A DNA stretch of 64,000 nucleotides from Micromonospora echinaurantiaca (GTDB lineage Bacteria > Actinomycetota > Actinomycetes > Mycobacteriales > Micromonosporaceae): positions 3,732,501 through 3,796,500 of the forward strand of contig NZ_LT607750.1 of the NCBI RefSeq assembly GCF_900090235.1, read 5' to 3'. Positions 36,392-44,703 of this stretch are shown piece after piece. Numbering within the stretch: position 1 is the stretch's first letter; every line of letters starts with the position of its first letter. The translations under genes and the position numbers were made by a program. The notes under the pieces are model-generated. The model was not told the origin of the DNA. It saw only the letters and a program-made list of their open reading frames with translations, and ran no database searches.

Positions 36392-37309
36392 ATGCCGCAA
36401 TCCCGCGCCGCCAGTCTGCTAGCCATCTATCCGCACATCACCAGCCGTGACCGCCGGCTGCTCCAACTCCTCGACGACCATCAGGTCCTCACCACCGACC
36501 AGATCCACCGCATGCTGTTCCATGCCCGCCGCACCTGCCAGATCCGCCTCGGTGAGCTGCACGGGCTGGGCCTGCTGGACCGGTTCCGGTTCGCCCGCGA
36601 CGGCGGCGGCAGCTACCCGTGGCACTGGACACTCGGCCACAACGGGCACCGGTTCCAAGCCGCTGCCCACCAGCGGCCCGAACCCACCGTCCGGACGAGC
36701 CGGCAGAGCGTGCAGCGGCTGTCGGCGAATCCGCACCTAGCGCACCTGCTCACCGCGAACGAGTTCTTCGTCCAGCTCACCGCGTACGCCCGCCAGCACC
36801 CCGGAGTCCGGTTGGACCGGTGGTGGTCCGAGTCGCTGACAACCAAGCAGTTCCGAACTATCACCGCCGATGGGCACGGCCTGTGGAGCGTCGGCGACAC
36901 CACGGTCGGGTTCTTCCTGGAAGCCGACACCGGCACCGAACCACTCGGCCGGGTGGTGGCCAAGCTCGACCGGTACGCCCAACTGATCCGCCGCGGCGGC
37001 CCCCGCTACCCGGTGCTGTTCTGGCTCGGCAGCGAACACCGCGAGGAACATCTCCACCGGCTCCTACCCGGCGAGCACGGCGACGTCCCGGTTGCGACCG
37101 CCACCCACACCAGCGACCCCGCCGACGCCGCCTGGCTGCCGGTCGGCGCCACTGGCCGGGTTCGGCTCGCCGAGCTGCCCAGCGACCACGGGCAGCCCCT
37201 GGCGGACAACCCGAACTACGACGACGGGGGGCTTCGTCTTCTGACAGACCCTGACTGCCGCACGGCGAGTTCTGGCACCGCAGGTCACAGGCATGATCGA
37301 CATTCCTGA
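36392..37309 (+). CDS. Replication-relaxation family protein (possible relaxase/initiator)
   Basis: The product of about 305 residues matches the Replic_Relax family: an N-terminal winged helix (LLQLLDDHQVLTTDQIHRML, then RRTCQIRLGELHGLGLLDRF), followed by a domain with HLLTANEFFVQLTAYARQHP and the acidic strand TVGFFLEADTGTEPLGRVVA, which looks like a PD-(D/E)xK or related nuclease-like core (E-x-D...K). Members are linked to plasmid replication and DNA relaxation, and in this element it is the best candidate for the origin-binding or nicking protein. ATG 36392 is chosen because the upstream frame is not protein-like. Confidence 0.78.
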   Translation: MPQSRAASLLAIYPHITSRDRRLLQLLDDHQVLTTDQIHRMLFHARRTCQIRLGELHGLGLLDRFRFARDGGGSYPWHWTLGHNGHRFQAAAHQRPEPTVRTSRQSVQRLSANPHLAHLLTANEFFVQLTAYARQHPGVRLDRWWSESLTTKQFRTITADGHGLWSVGDTTVGFFLEADTGTEPLGRVVAKLDRYAQLIRRGGPRYPVLFWLGSEHREEHLHRLLPGEHGDVPVATATHTSDPADAAWLPVGATGRVRLAELPSDHGQPLADNPNYDDGGLRLLTDPDCRTASSGTAGHRHDRHS

Positions 37310-37328
37310 CAGGGCTGGAGCTGTCAGG
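37305..37328. promoter_or_regulatory. Inverted CCTGACAG pair
   Basis: CCTGACAG (37305-37312) and its perfect inverse CTGTCAGG (37321-37328) face each other across eight bases and overlap the stop codon of the relaxation gene. Another CTGACAG lies at 37241-37247. Such a pair suits a dimeric repressor. Confidence 0.5.
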
Positions 37329-37551
37329 TCACGGGGCTACGGTGCAGCTTCGTCTTTGTTCTCACCACCGCCCGTCGTTTCCCCATCGGATCTGCCCGCG
37401 CCAGCGGGATCGCCCTCAGCCCACCCCTCGCGGTCGGCTCGTGATCCACGCCCGCGCCATCTCAGGGCAGCGTCCCGGTCCAGACGCCGCGAACCGGTGG
37501 CAGCACCCACCCCCCTCCATGTCCCGCCCTGACGCGAAGGAGCACCCAGCC

Positions 37552-38241
37552 ATGCCCACGCTCACCCCGGTCACCGGCCAGGTTGTCACCGTCTGTTTCG
37601 CCACCGGCGACGACGCCGACTGGTTCGCCGCCAGCGAGAAGGTCAATGACCTCCTGCACGCCAACGGCACCCCGGCCCGCCGCTACCGCGTCCGCCACCG
37701 CCGCATCATCGGCTGGCTGACCCGGTTCATCGGCTACTACCTGCTCGACGCCGCCCGCCGCTTCGGCGCGGTCACCATGGCCGCCGGAGGCCGCAAGAGC
37801 CGCCTCGATCTGACCGGCACCGCCGCCAAGGCCGCCCACGACGCCGCGCTGCGCTGGCGTGCCTGGCACACCCACATCAACGCCACCACCAAGCCCGCCC
37901 GGCCCTGGGAGGACTACCTCGCCCAACACCACACCGACCCGGCCAAGGTCAGCCTGGCCGAAGCCCGCCGCCGCTTCGAGCAACAGCCCCGCGCCCTGGC
38001 GATGCTCGCCCACGGCGTCGACCCGTACGAGCTGTCCGTCTACCAGGCCGGCGAAGCCACCTACGTCGGTCTGCACTGGCGCATCGCCCTGATCGGCGAC
38101 GCGCTGATCACCACCGACGGCCGACTCCTCGCCCCGACCAGCGACTCCGTCGCGGACCGGTTCCGCTTCCTGAACGAAGCCTGCGCCTACCTGCACGGCC
38201 TGCGCTCCAGCGCACGGCTGTGCGCCGTCGCCATCGCCTAG
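37552..38241 (+). CDS. Hypothetical element protein, 229 residues
   Basis: The protein starts MPTLTPVTGQVVTVCFATGD and is mainly helical and basic in the middle (RRYRVRHRRIIGWLTRFIGY, then YLLDAARRFGAVTMAAGGRK). A C-terminal segment, GLHWRIALIGDALITTDGRL, looks like strands of a small alpha/beta domain. GAAGGAG at 37535-37541 supports ATG 37552. The family is not recognised; it is followed by a terminator hairpin at 38265-38300 and appears to form a single-gene cassette. Confidence 0.7.
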   Translation: MPTLTPVTGQVVTVCFATGDDADWFAASEKVNDLLHANGTPARRYRVRHRRIIGWLTRFIGYYLLDAARRFGAVTMAAGGRKSRLDLTGTAAKAAHDAALRWRAWHTHINATTKPARPWEDYLAQHHTDPAKVSLAEARRRFEQQPRALAMLAHGVDPYELSVYQAGEATYVGLHWRIALIGDALITTDGRLLAPTSDSVADRFRFLNEACAYLHGLRSSARLCAVAIA

Positions 38242-38264
38242 CCACCCCACCGCCTGAACACATC

Positions 38265-38300
38265 CGAAGACCGGCCGCAGTTCGCTGCGACCGGTCTTCG
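38265..38300 (+). terminator. Strong hairpin after the 37552 gene
   Basis: CGAAGACCGG and CCGGTCTTCG close a stem that continues as CGCAG/CTGCG across one C/A mismatch to a TTCG tetraloop. It lies between two cassette genes, 24 bases after the stop, and is stable enough to terminate, though no clear T-run follows. Confidence 0.6.
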
Positions 38301-38339
38301 CCATGTCCACACACCCTCGTCCCTGAAGGAGATTCCCCC

Positions 38340-39071
38340 GTGTTTCTGACCGATCCGGCGCTGCGTCGCATCGCCGCCGACACCAACGACGTCCTTCCCG
38401 AGCACCTGTGGCGCCACGACACCGCCACCCTCGACCCCATCGGTGACCTCGCCCGCCTCCTACACACGACCGCCCGCGACTTCACTGACAGCACCACCAG
38501 CCTCGACCAGGCCCTCGCCCGAGTGAGCGTGCTCGCCGAGAAGGCCCGTCAAGGGCTGGCCGTCCGCGCCGACCTGCACGCGGCCGGCTACCACCAAGTC
38601 CTCACCGACGCGCTCACCGCCCGCGAGCGGCACACCGTCCTCGGAGCCGGGCTCATCACCACCTACCGCGCCTGGCGCAACCACCAGACGATCGGCGACG
38701 GCGATGAGCGGCACCTGCTCCTGCGACGCTGCGACCCGTCGCAGGGCGTGGCGACGCTGCGGCGCAAAGACCCGAGCACCTGGCAGGTGGTGCCCGACGC
38801 CGAGGCCGCCACCGCCTTCGACATCCCCTACCCCGATCGGGTGGTCGGCGAGGTCACCGAAACCGACCATGGGTGGACGCCGACGGCGTACACCGACCCG
38901 CAGCATCGCCAGACCACCTCCGTCATGGCGTACCCGCTGCCCGTGTGTGACGACCTCGCCTCGGCCTGCCGGTCACTGCTGCGCTGGTGGCACCTGCGCC
39001 ACTCCGACGCGTGGCGAAGCCGCACCCCTGCCCAGCTCACCCCGGCCGAACTCGCGCACCTCGCCAGCTAG
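38340..39071 (+). CDS. Hypothetical element protein, 243 residues
   Basis: The product begins with FLTDPALRRIAADTNDVLPE after a GTG start and has a helical middle part with ERHTVLGAGLITTYRAWRNH and an acidic-aromatic C-terminal half. AAGGAGA at 38326-38332 lies eight bases before GTG 38340; the frame upstream of it is not protein-like. I do not recognise the family. It sits between two non-coding spacers as another single-gene cassette. Confidence 0.68.
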   Translation: MFLTDPALRRIAADTNDVLPEHLWRHDTATLDPIGDLARLLHTTARDFTDSTTSLDQALARVSVLAEKARQGLAVRADLHAAGYHQVLTDALTARERHTVLGAGLITTYRAWRNHQTIGDGDERHLLLRRCDPSQGVATLRRKDPSTWQVVPDAEAATAFDIPYPDRVVGEVTETDHGWTPTAYTDPQHRQTTSVMAYPLPVCDDLASACRSLLRWWHLRHSDAWRSRTPAQLTPAELAHLAS

Positions 39072-39504
39072 AAGCAGATCCATGCTGCTGCGGCGGCGCT
39101 ACGTCGACCCCGGCGACAGCGTCCCTGCCCCACACCGACTCCTGCCACATCGGCAGCTCGCGGCGGACCAGCCGCGTACACGTCGATGAGTCCGACACCG
39201 AACTGGATCTGACGGTCGGCCCCAGACAGCTCCGCCTGTCCCACGCTGGCGCCGGAACTTACCACAGCCCTGCCCAGGGCAGGCTCTAAATCTCATCCTG
39301 CAGTCCGCGACCGACGAGCCCACCGCTCCCGCCATTGACCCCTCGGTCACACCCCCGAGGCCACCGGGCCGCAGCACCCAACACGGCAGGGCACCGCTTC
39401 ACGCGCCTGCCGCGCAGACCGCTGCCCGCGACCCGGCACACGACCACCCGGCACCACACCGTGCCGGGCATCCACAACCCCACATTCCCAAGGAGAGGAA
39501 CCTC
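39072..39504. other. 433-bp spacer, no secure gene
   Basis: A short frame from ATG 39082 (35 codons, beginning MLLRRRYVDPGDSVPAP) is open but has no ribosome binding site and may be a fragment. Otherwise I see no coding signal. AAGGAGAGG at 39490-39498 serves the next gene. Confidence 0.4.
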
Positions 39505-40749
39505 ATGGAAAACCTGTCCCTGACGCCTGCCACGCAGGCCGTCCTCGATGCCCTGACCGAACTCGGTCAGGGCAACCTCCACGAGCTGGCAGACCGCTCC
39601 GGCAAGGCCCGGTCAACCACCGACAAGGCGATCAAGACCCTGGCCAACACCGGACTGATCGTCGCGGTGGACACCGGGGCCGACCCGGCCGACGGCACCC
39701 CCACCCGGTGGACCCTGGCGACCCCGGCAGAGCCCACCGACGCCGCGCGCGACATCGGCGACCTCAGCAACGAGCACACGGCAGGCGCGGACGTAACCGA
39801 CCCCACCGACCCGGACCTCGACAACGCAGCCGACAAGCCGGACACCGACGACACCGAGCAGGCCGACCAGCCCGGAACCGACGGCGACGGCGACGAGGAA
39901 ACCGACCGAGACGCCGCGGCCAACGGCGCGGAGGAAGCCGCCGACCAGGACGTTAGCGACGAGGGCCCGGACGACGAGGACAACGGCGAGGACGACGAGG
40001 GTCGGACGGTCACCGTTTTGCAACCGACGCGCCCGGGTGACCGCAAGGTCATGGCCATCAAGGGCGTCCTGGCCGACTACAGCGACGACGGCGCGACGCT
40101 CGACGTGATCGTGGCCGAGAGCGGCATCGGTCACCCGACCGCCACCAGGCTGCTGACTGCCATGGAGCAGGCCGACGCCGCGCGCCGCCTGCCCGGCTCG
40201 CCAGAGCGGTGGATCCCGGGTCCGACCAAGGCCAGCGAGGTCGACCCGAACCCGGAGCCGCCCCGCTGCCCGCTGTGCTACCAGGTGATCCGTGGGGTGG
40301 CGACCACGCCGAGCGCCGCGGCGACCGTGCTGCCGTTGATCCGTCCGGACGGCACGCTGCATGTCGTCGGCCCGGACGGCGAGACCCACGTCGTCACCCT
40401 GCCCACCCGCACGCCTATCCGCGCGGCGGGCGTCGCCAGGAGCGTGGGCCGGCGCAGCGACGGGACCGTCAACGCCGACGGTAGCCAGCCGTTCGGCCGG
40501 GGCGAGCTGGAGAAGCTCACCCTCGACGTGCTGGCCGCCAACCCAGGCCGGGCGATGACCCCGCAGGACATCGCTACGGTGCTCGGCGGGCAGCTCGGGC
40601 GCATCGTCAGCAGCGGGGCCGTGCGCAACAACTGCACCAAGGCCGCCGCCGCCGGCCGCATCCTCTTGGTCTCAGACACGCCGCTGACCTTCACCTACCC
40701 GGCACAGGCCGAGAGCGGCAACGCCGCCCAGGCCGATGCGGTCAGCTGA
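39505..40749 (+). CDS. Winged-helix protein with acidic linker
   Basis: The 414-residue protein has an N-terminal winged helix of MarR/ArsR style (VLDALTELGQGNLHELADRS, then TTDKAIKTLANTGLIVAVD), a very acidic linker of about 90 residues rich in Asp, Glu, Thr and Pro (about 75-165), a second winged-helix-like part (LADYSDDGATLDVIVAESGI), a C-x-x-C pair (CPLC) near 255, and a third helical DNA-binding-like end (MTPQDIATVLGGQLGRIVSS). It looks like a multi-site DNA-binding protein of the element, perhaps for partition or transcription. AAGGAGAGG lies seven bases before ATG. Confidence 0.72.
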   Translation: MENLSLTPATQAVLDALTELGQGNLHELADRSGKARSTTDKAIKTLANTGLIVAVDTGADPADGTPTRWTLATPAEPTDAARDIGDLSNEHTAGADVTDPTDPDLDNAADKPDTDDTEQADQPGTDGDGDEETDRDAAANGAEEAADQDVSDEGPDDEDNGEDDEGRTVTVLQPTRPGDRKVMAIKGVLADYSDDGATLDVIVAESGIGHPTATRLLTAMEQADAARRLPGSPERWIPGPTKASEVDPNPEPPRCPLCYQVIRGVATTPSAAATVLPLIRPDGTLHVVGPDGETHVVTLPTRTPIRAAGVARSVGRRSDGTVNADGSQPFGRGELEKLTLDVLAANPGRAMTPQDIATVLGGQLGRIVSSGAVRNNCTKAAAAGRILLVSDTPLTFTYPAQAESGNAAQADAVS

Positions 40750-40770
40750 CACTCACGATCCCCAGCCCAT

Positions 40771-40803
40771 CGCGGGGGCCGAGTCGTGCGCTCGGCCCCC
40801 GCG
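40771..40803 (+). terminator. 13-bp perfect hairpin
   Basis: CGCGGGGGCCGAG and its exact complement enclose a seven-base loop between the winged-helix gene and the DUF932 gene. It is 21 bases from the stop and 20 bases before the next start. Confidence 0.6.
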
Positions 40804-40823
40804 GCACATTGAGAGGAGAAACC

Positions 40824-41813
40824 GTGCCGCACGAACTGGAGACGTTCGCGGACGGAACGACCGCCTTCGCCAGCGCCCGCCTGTCGGCCTGGCACCAGCT
40901 GGGCACCGTCACCCAGGACACCATGAAGGCCGAGGAGATCATGGCCAACGCCCGCCTCGGCGACTGGGGCGTGCGCACCATCCGCACTGTCGGCATCGAC
41001 GTCGTCGACGGGGTCGCGGTGCAGATCCCGGCCGATGACAAGCGGATGACCGTGCGCCGCAACCCGGTCACCGGCCACACCGAGTATCTGGGCATCGTCG
41101 GCACCGACTACACCGTGGTCCAGAACGAGCAGTGCGCCGAACTGCTGGATCGCCTCGTCGATCAGGTGGGCGGCGCCCACTTCGAAACCGCCGGCAGCCT
41201 GCGCCGCGGCAAGAGCGTGTTCGTAACCATGAAGCTCCCGGAGGCGATGGAGATCGCCGGGGTGGACCGAATGGACCTCTACCTGATCGGCACCACCTCG
41301 CACGACGGCACCGCCGCCCTGCGGGTGGACGCCAGCCCGATCCGGGTTGTCTGTGCCAACACCCAACGCGCCGCCTTCCGGCATGCGGTCGGGCACTACA
41401 CCTTCCGGCACACCTCCAACGTCAACTCTCAGATCAGCCAGGCCCGCGAAGCGCTGGGCCTGATGTGGCGGTACATGGAGACCTTCGAGAAGGCCGCCGA
41501 GCGGATGCTGCAGACCGAGCTGACGATGCGCGAGTTCGAGAACGTGGTGGCGCAGGTGTGGCCGGTCAAGGACAACGCCTCCGAGCAGACCAAGAACAAC
41601 GCCAAACAGCGGCTCGGCACCCTCAAGTACCTGATCCGCGAGGCCGACGCCCTCAAACCCATCACCGGCAGCCGGTGGGCCGGATACCAGGCCATCACCG
41701 AATACCTCGACCACTACCAGCCCGCCAAGGACGCCACCGCCCGCGCCACCCGGGTGCTCACCGGCAACGTCGGCGACCTGAAGCTCGCCGCCTTCGACCT
41801 GCTCAAGGTTTGA
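40824..41813 (+). CDS. DUF932-family protein
   Basis: The product of 329 residues belongs to DUF932 (phage/plasmid-like TIGR03299 proteins): ASARLSAWHQLGTVTQDTMK near the start, then LGIVGTDYTVVQNEQCAELL, a central GTTSHDGTAALRVDASPIRV and CANTQRAAF, and a helical end. These proteins are common on phages and plasmids, with unknown function. GTG 40824 follows GAGAGGAGAA; a TTG at 40809 lies inside that site and is rejected. Complete family length is retained. Confidence 0.88.
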   Translation: MPHELETFADGTTAFASARLSAWHQLGTVTQDTMKAEEIMANARLGDWGVRTIRTVGIDVVDGVAVQIPADDKRMTVRRNPVTGHTEYLGIVGTDYTVVQNEQCAELLDRLVDQVGGAHFETAGSLRRGKSVFVTMKLPEAMEIAGVDRMDLYLIGTTSHDGTAALRVDASPIRVVCANTQRAAFRHAVGHYTFRHTSNVNSQISQAREALGLMWRYMETFEKAAERMLQTELTMREFENVVAQVWPVKDNASEQTKNNAKQRLGTLKYLIREADALKPITGSRWAGYQAITEYLDHYQPAKDATARATRVLTGNVGDLKLAAFDLLKV

Positions 41814-41833
41814 CCACCCCCTCGTCCACGCCC

Positions 41834-41865
41834 CCGGGGCGGCGGTCACCGTGCCGCCGCCCCGG
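41834..41865 (+). terminator. 12-bp perfect hairpin
   Basis: CCGGGGCGGCGG pairs with CCGCCGCCCCGG around an eight-base loop, 20 bases after the DUF932 stop and 25 bases before the next start. Confidence 0.6.
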
Positions 41866-41890
41866 CCCGCACAGGGAAGAGACACGCCCC

Positions 41891-42337
41891 ATGGCACAGC
41901 ACAGCTTTGTGGGGGTCAGACCAGGCGGGCAGCCGATGAGCGCCCACATCCGCCACCCCCGCGACCTGCAGCAGGCAGTGTGCGGGCTGCCCGCCGCCGA
42001 CGTTCGACGGTGGGAGACCGAGGAACCACCGCGCAGCACCTACACCTGCGAGGACTGCTACAGCCTGCTCCCGGAAGCTCAACGCCCCGACGACGCGAAC
42101 CACCCGCCAGGAGACGCCACGCTCATCGCCACGCTGCGGCGCATCGTCGCCGACCGCCAGTACGCCAAGATCGACGGGGTCCTCGTGGACGTATGGTCGG
42201 CCGCCGCCACGGTCGTGATCTGGGACCGCCTCGCCGACAACCAGCGGCAGCGGCTGCTGGCCCTACCGTCACACGAGCTGATCCTCCGCTGCGTCGCGAT
42301 CTACACCCGCCTCACCAGGCACGGGGGTCGCCAGTGA
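41891..42337 (+). CDS. Hypothetical element protein, 148 residues
   Basis: The protein begins MAQHSFVGVRPGGQPMSAHI and carries an early C-x(n)-C-x-x-C arrangement (Cys at VCGL, then TCEDC near residues 52-56), which could bind zinc. The C-terminal half is helical: ATLIATLRRIVADRQYAKID and ELILRCVAIYTRLTRHGG. No family is recognised. ATG 41891 has GGAAGAG 11 bases upstream. Its stop overlaps the GTG that starts the frameshifted gene that follows. Confidence 0.68.
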   Translation: MAQHSFVGVRPGGQPMSAHIRHPRDLQQAVCGLPAADVRRWETEEPPRSTYTCEDCYSLLPEAQRPDDANHPPGDATLIATLRRIVADRQYAKIDGVLVDVWSAAATVVIWDRLADNQRQRLLALPSHELILRCVAIYTRLTRHGGRQ

Positions 42338-42763
42338 CCGGCCTTCGACAACCCAGTGGTTCCACTTCGGCCCGTGGCTGTTCTCGATCGACGCCGCCGA
42401 AGCGCTGATCGCCACCACGCCCCGCGACGGTCCCTCGACGTCATGACCTGGGCTACCGCCTACGGCCTGACCGGGCTCGACGAGCCGCACCAGGTCAACC
42501 TCATCGGCCCGACCAGCACCGGCCTCAACCGCGCCTACGCGATGACCACCGACTTGACCAAGCCCCTGGTCGTCGCCCACCTCGACGTCACCGGGCACCC
42601 ACCCAGCCCGCTGCTCATCGACGGCACACACCGGCTCTACCGCGCCTGGCGCGAGCACCTACCGCGGTTACCCGCCTACCTGCTCACCGCCGACGAAACC
42701 CGCCAGATCCAGGACATCACGCTCCTCGGACCCGGCCGGACCTCCATCGCACCGCCAGCCTGA
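42334..42763 (+). pseudogene. Doubly frameshifted hypothetical gene
   Basis: Three consecutive frames seem to make one protein. GTG 42334 overlaps the previous stop; from about 42341 the plausible reading shifts to TTQWFHFGPWLFSIDAAEAL; from about 42434 it shifts again to LDVMTWATAYGLTGLDEPHQ and on to LLIDGTHRLYRAWREHLPRL. Each shift equals one missing base. The last part could also be read alone from ATG 42443 as a 106-residue protein. I infer an inactivated gene of about 140 codons, or sequencing errors; the family is not identified. Confidence 0.55.
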
Positions 42764-42790
42764 ACGGCGGCCTTGACACCACCCCCTTAC

Positions 42791-42841
42791 CGCGTACGCC
42801 TCGGACGCCGGCCACCGTGCACGGCGGCCGAGGCGTACGCG
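42791..42841 (+). terminator. Long two-part hairpin before 42864 gene
   Basis: CGCGTACGCCTCGG (42791-42804) pairs perfectly with 42828-42841, and CGCCG/CGGCG inside extends the stem. It lies 28 bases after the preceding gene and ends 22 bases before GTG 42864, so it may act as a terminator or leader structure. Confidence 0.55.
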
Positions 42842-42863
42842 CATCCACTCTCGGGAGAACCCC

Positions 42864-43193
42864 GTGGCCTACACGCAACCGTGGCAGAGGGTCTGCGACT
42901 GCCGCTGCCTCGTCAACCTCCACCTGCCGCGCACCACCTACACCGAGCCCGACTGCGCCTGCACCATCACCTGCGCCACCCAGCCCCTCACCCTGCTGGC
43001 CGACCCGTGGGGCTGCGCACTCTTCCTCGACCACGGCGGCGACCTCTGGCACGTCCCCGCCATGGCCAACGGCACCTGGGACTGGGCAAGCGCCGCAGAA
43101 ATCGGCAGCCGCCACGACTTGTACGACGCCAGCCGCCTCCTCGAGCACCTGCTACGCCAAGCCGCCCAGGTACTCCACACACCCATCACCTGA
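42864..43193 (+). CDS. Small cysteine-containing hypothetical protein
   Basis: The 109-residue protein has five cysteines in the first 40 residues (VCDCRCL and CACTITCATQ), suggesting a metal site, then a GGDLWHVPAMANGTWDWASA strand-turn region and a helical end. GTG 42864 has GGGAG seven bases before it. The family is unknown. It is another single-gene unit after a hairpin. Confidence 0.68.
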   Translation: MAYTQPWQRVCDCRCLVNLHLPRTTYTEPDCACTITCATQPLTLLADPWGCALFLDHGGDLWHVPAMANGTWDWASAAEIGSRHDLYDASRLLEHLLRQAAQVLHTPIT

Positions 43194-43267
43194 CCGCGCC
43201 GTCCAAAGTGGCCGATCACACGGGCGGCCCACAGCCCTTGTGCGTTTCACGACCCGAGAAGACAGCG

Positions 43268-43640
43268 ATGTCGCACTACCGCAGCGCCCTCGAGCGCGAC
43301 TGCACTGCCGCTGCCCGCTTCACCGTGGCCAGCCGCGCTCGGCCTACAACGACCCCGGGCCGTCCCTGCCTGGCCACCTACGCCAGCCAGCCCATGCCCC
43401 GTTCGCCCCACAGATCAACGGCGCCCTGTTCCTCGCCTACTCCGGGATGCCCTGACACGCCCCGGCCTCGAGACCGACCAATGGGACTGGCGCGACGCCA
43501 CCCGGACGACGTCGGCCACCCGCTGTTCGAGACCGCCGATCGCCGACTTCCTCCGCGACACCACGCCGGGTTGCTGCCGCTCATCCCCGCCTGTAACCCG
43601 AAGGACCGCTGTACCTCCGCCGGCCGCACCGCGCGGACAC
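43268..43640 (+). pseudogene. Decayed hypothetical gene
   Basis: ATG 43268 starts MSHYRSALERDCTAAARFTV, but later protein-like pieces lie in other frames: INGALFLAYSGMP in a second, RPGLETDQWDWRDATR in a third, and DDVGHPLFETADRR back in the first. The pattern is that of one gene with several small indels. No family could be assigned. Together with the frameshifted gene at 42.3 kb it shows decay in this part of the element. Confidence 0.4.
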
Positions 43641-43677
43641 CGGCCTTTTTCTGTTGTCAACGGAAGGTAATCACCAC

Positions 43678-44700
43678 ATGACCAAAGCGATCATCGGTGT
43701 CGTCACCGTCGTCATCGTCGCCTGCTTCGGACTGCCCATGCTCCTGCTGTCGGCCGTCATGGGTGGCGGCTCCGGCGGGTGCGGCATCGCCGCCCCGCCC
43801 CCCATACGCCCCTCCGGACAGCCACCTGGCGGCAGAACCTGGGACACCGAACAGCTGGAAATGGCCGCCACCATCATCGACGTCGGGGTCGCTAAAGGTG
43901 TACCCCGCTGGGGCTGGGTCGTCGCCGTTGCCACCGCCATGCAGGAATCCGGCCTGCGGAACCTGCCACACCTCGGCGACCGCAACGACCACGACTCCAT
44001 CGGCGTGTTCCAGCAGCGCCCGAGCCAGGGCTGGGGCACCGTTGCGCAACTGTCCGAGCCCGCCTACCAGGCGGGCACGTTCTTCGACAAGCTCCTCACC
44101 GTTCCCGGCTGGGAGTCGATGCCGCTCGCCCAGGCTGCCCAAGCGGTCCAGGTCTCGGCCTTTCCCGACGCGTACGCGAAGTGGACCGACGACGCCCTGC
44201 ACTTGGTGGAGCAGCTAACCAGCACTCTCGCGGACTGCGCCACCGATGCGCTCTCCGCCCTCCCGGATGGGTTCGCGTTACCCGCTAACACCCCGCCAGC
44301 CGTGGCAACCGCCATCGTCTGGGCTGTCAACCAGCTCGGCACCCCGTATCACTTCGGCGGATCATGCACCGACCCTCACTCCGGCGACCCCGACAAACAG
44401 TGCGACTGCTCGTCCCTCATGCAGTCGGCGTACCGGGCAGCCGGTATCTCCATCCCCCGCGTCACCACCGACCAGGCCAACGCCGGGAAGCCGGTGGCCT
44501 ACCCAGCGCTCCTGCTGCCCGGCGACCTCATCCTCATCCCCGGCAGCGAAGGCACGATGGCCAACCCGCGCCACGTCGGCATGTACCTCGGTGATGGGCT
44601 CATCATCCAAGCCCCGAAGACCGGCGACGTCGTCAAGATCACTCGGCTGAGTCGTTGGATCACCCGGATCGCAGCAATTCGCCGCATCGTTAAAGGTTAA
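43678..44700 (+). CDS. Bifunctional peptidoglycan hydrolase (lysozyme-like plus NlpC/P60)
   Basis: The protein of about 340 residues has an N-terminal membrane anchor (IIGVVTVVIVACFGLPMLLL), a lytic transglycosylase-like domain with AMQESGLRNL and SIGVFQQRPSQGWGT (about residues 75-125), and a C-terminal NlpC/P60 (C40) endopeptidase with Cys in QCDCSSLMQSAYRAAG near 245 and His in RHVGMYLGDG near 300. It is the wall-opening enzyme of Gram-positive conjugation systems, equivalent to VirB1/Tcp-type hydrolases. ATG 43678 has GGAAGG at 43662-43667. Confidence 0.9.
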   Translation: MTKAIIGVVTVVIVACFGLPMLLLSAVMGGGSGGCGIAAPPPIRPSGQPPGGRTWDTEQLEMAATIIDVGVAKGVPRWGWVVAVATAMQESGLRNLPHLGDRNDHDSIGVFQQRPSQGWGTVAQLSEPAYQAGTFFDKLLTVPGWESMPLAQAAQAVQVSAFPDAYAKWTDDALHLVEQLTSTLADCATDALSALPDGFALPANTPPAVATAIVWAVNQLGTPYHFGGSCTDPHSGDPDKQCDCSSLMQSAYRAAGISIPRVTTDQANAGKPVAYPALLLPGDLILIPGSEGTMANPRHVGMYLGDGLIIQAPKTGDVVKITRLSRWITRIAAIRRIVKG

Positions 44701-44703
44701 TTA

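Noticed and set aside
42443..42763. An intact 106-residue gene from ATG 42443
   Set aside because: Possible, but ATG lacks a ribosome binding site and protein-like sequence continues upstream in other frames, so a frameshifted gene is more likely.
37241..42841. CRISPR array or integron attC series
   Set aside because: The hairpins differ in sequence and spacing, and no regular repeat-spacer pattern or cas or integron integrase gene is present.
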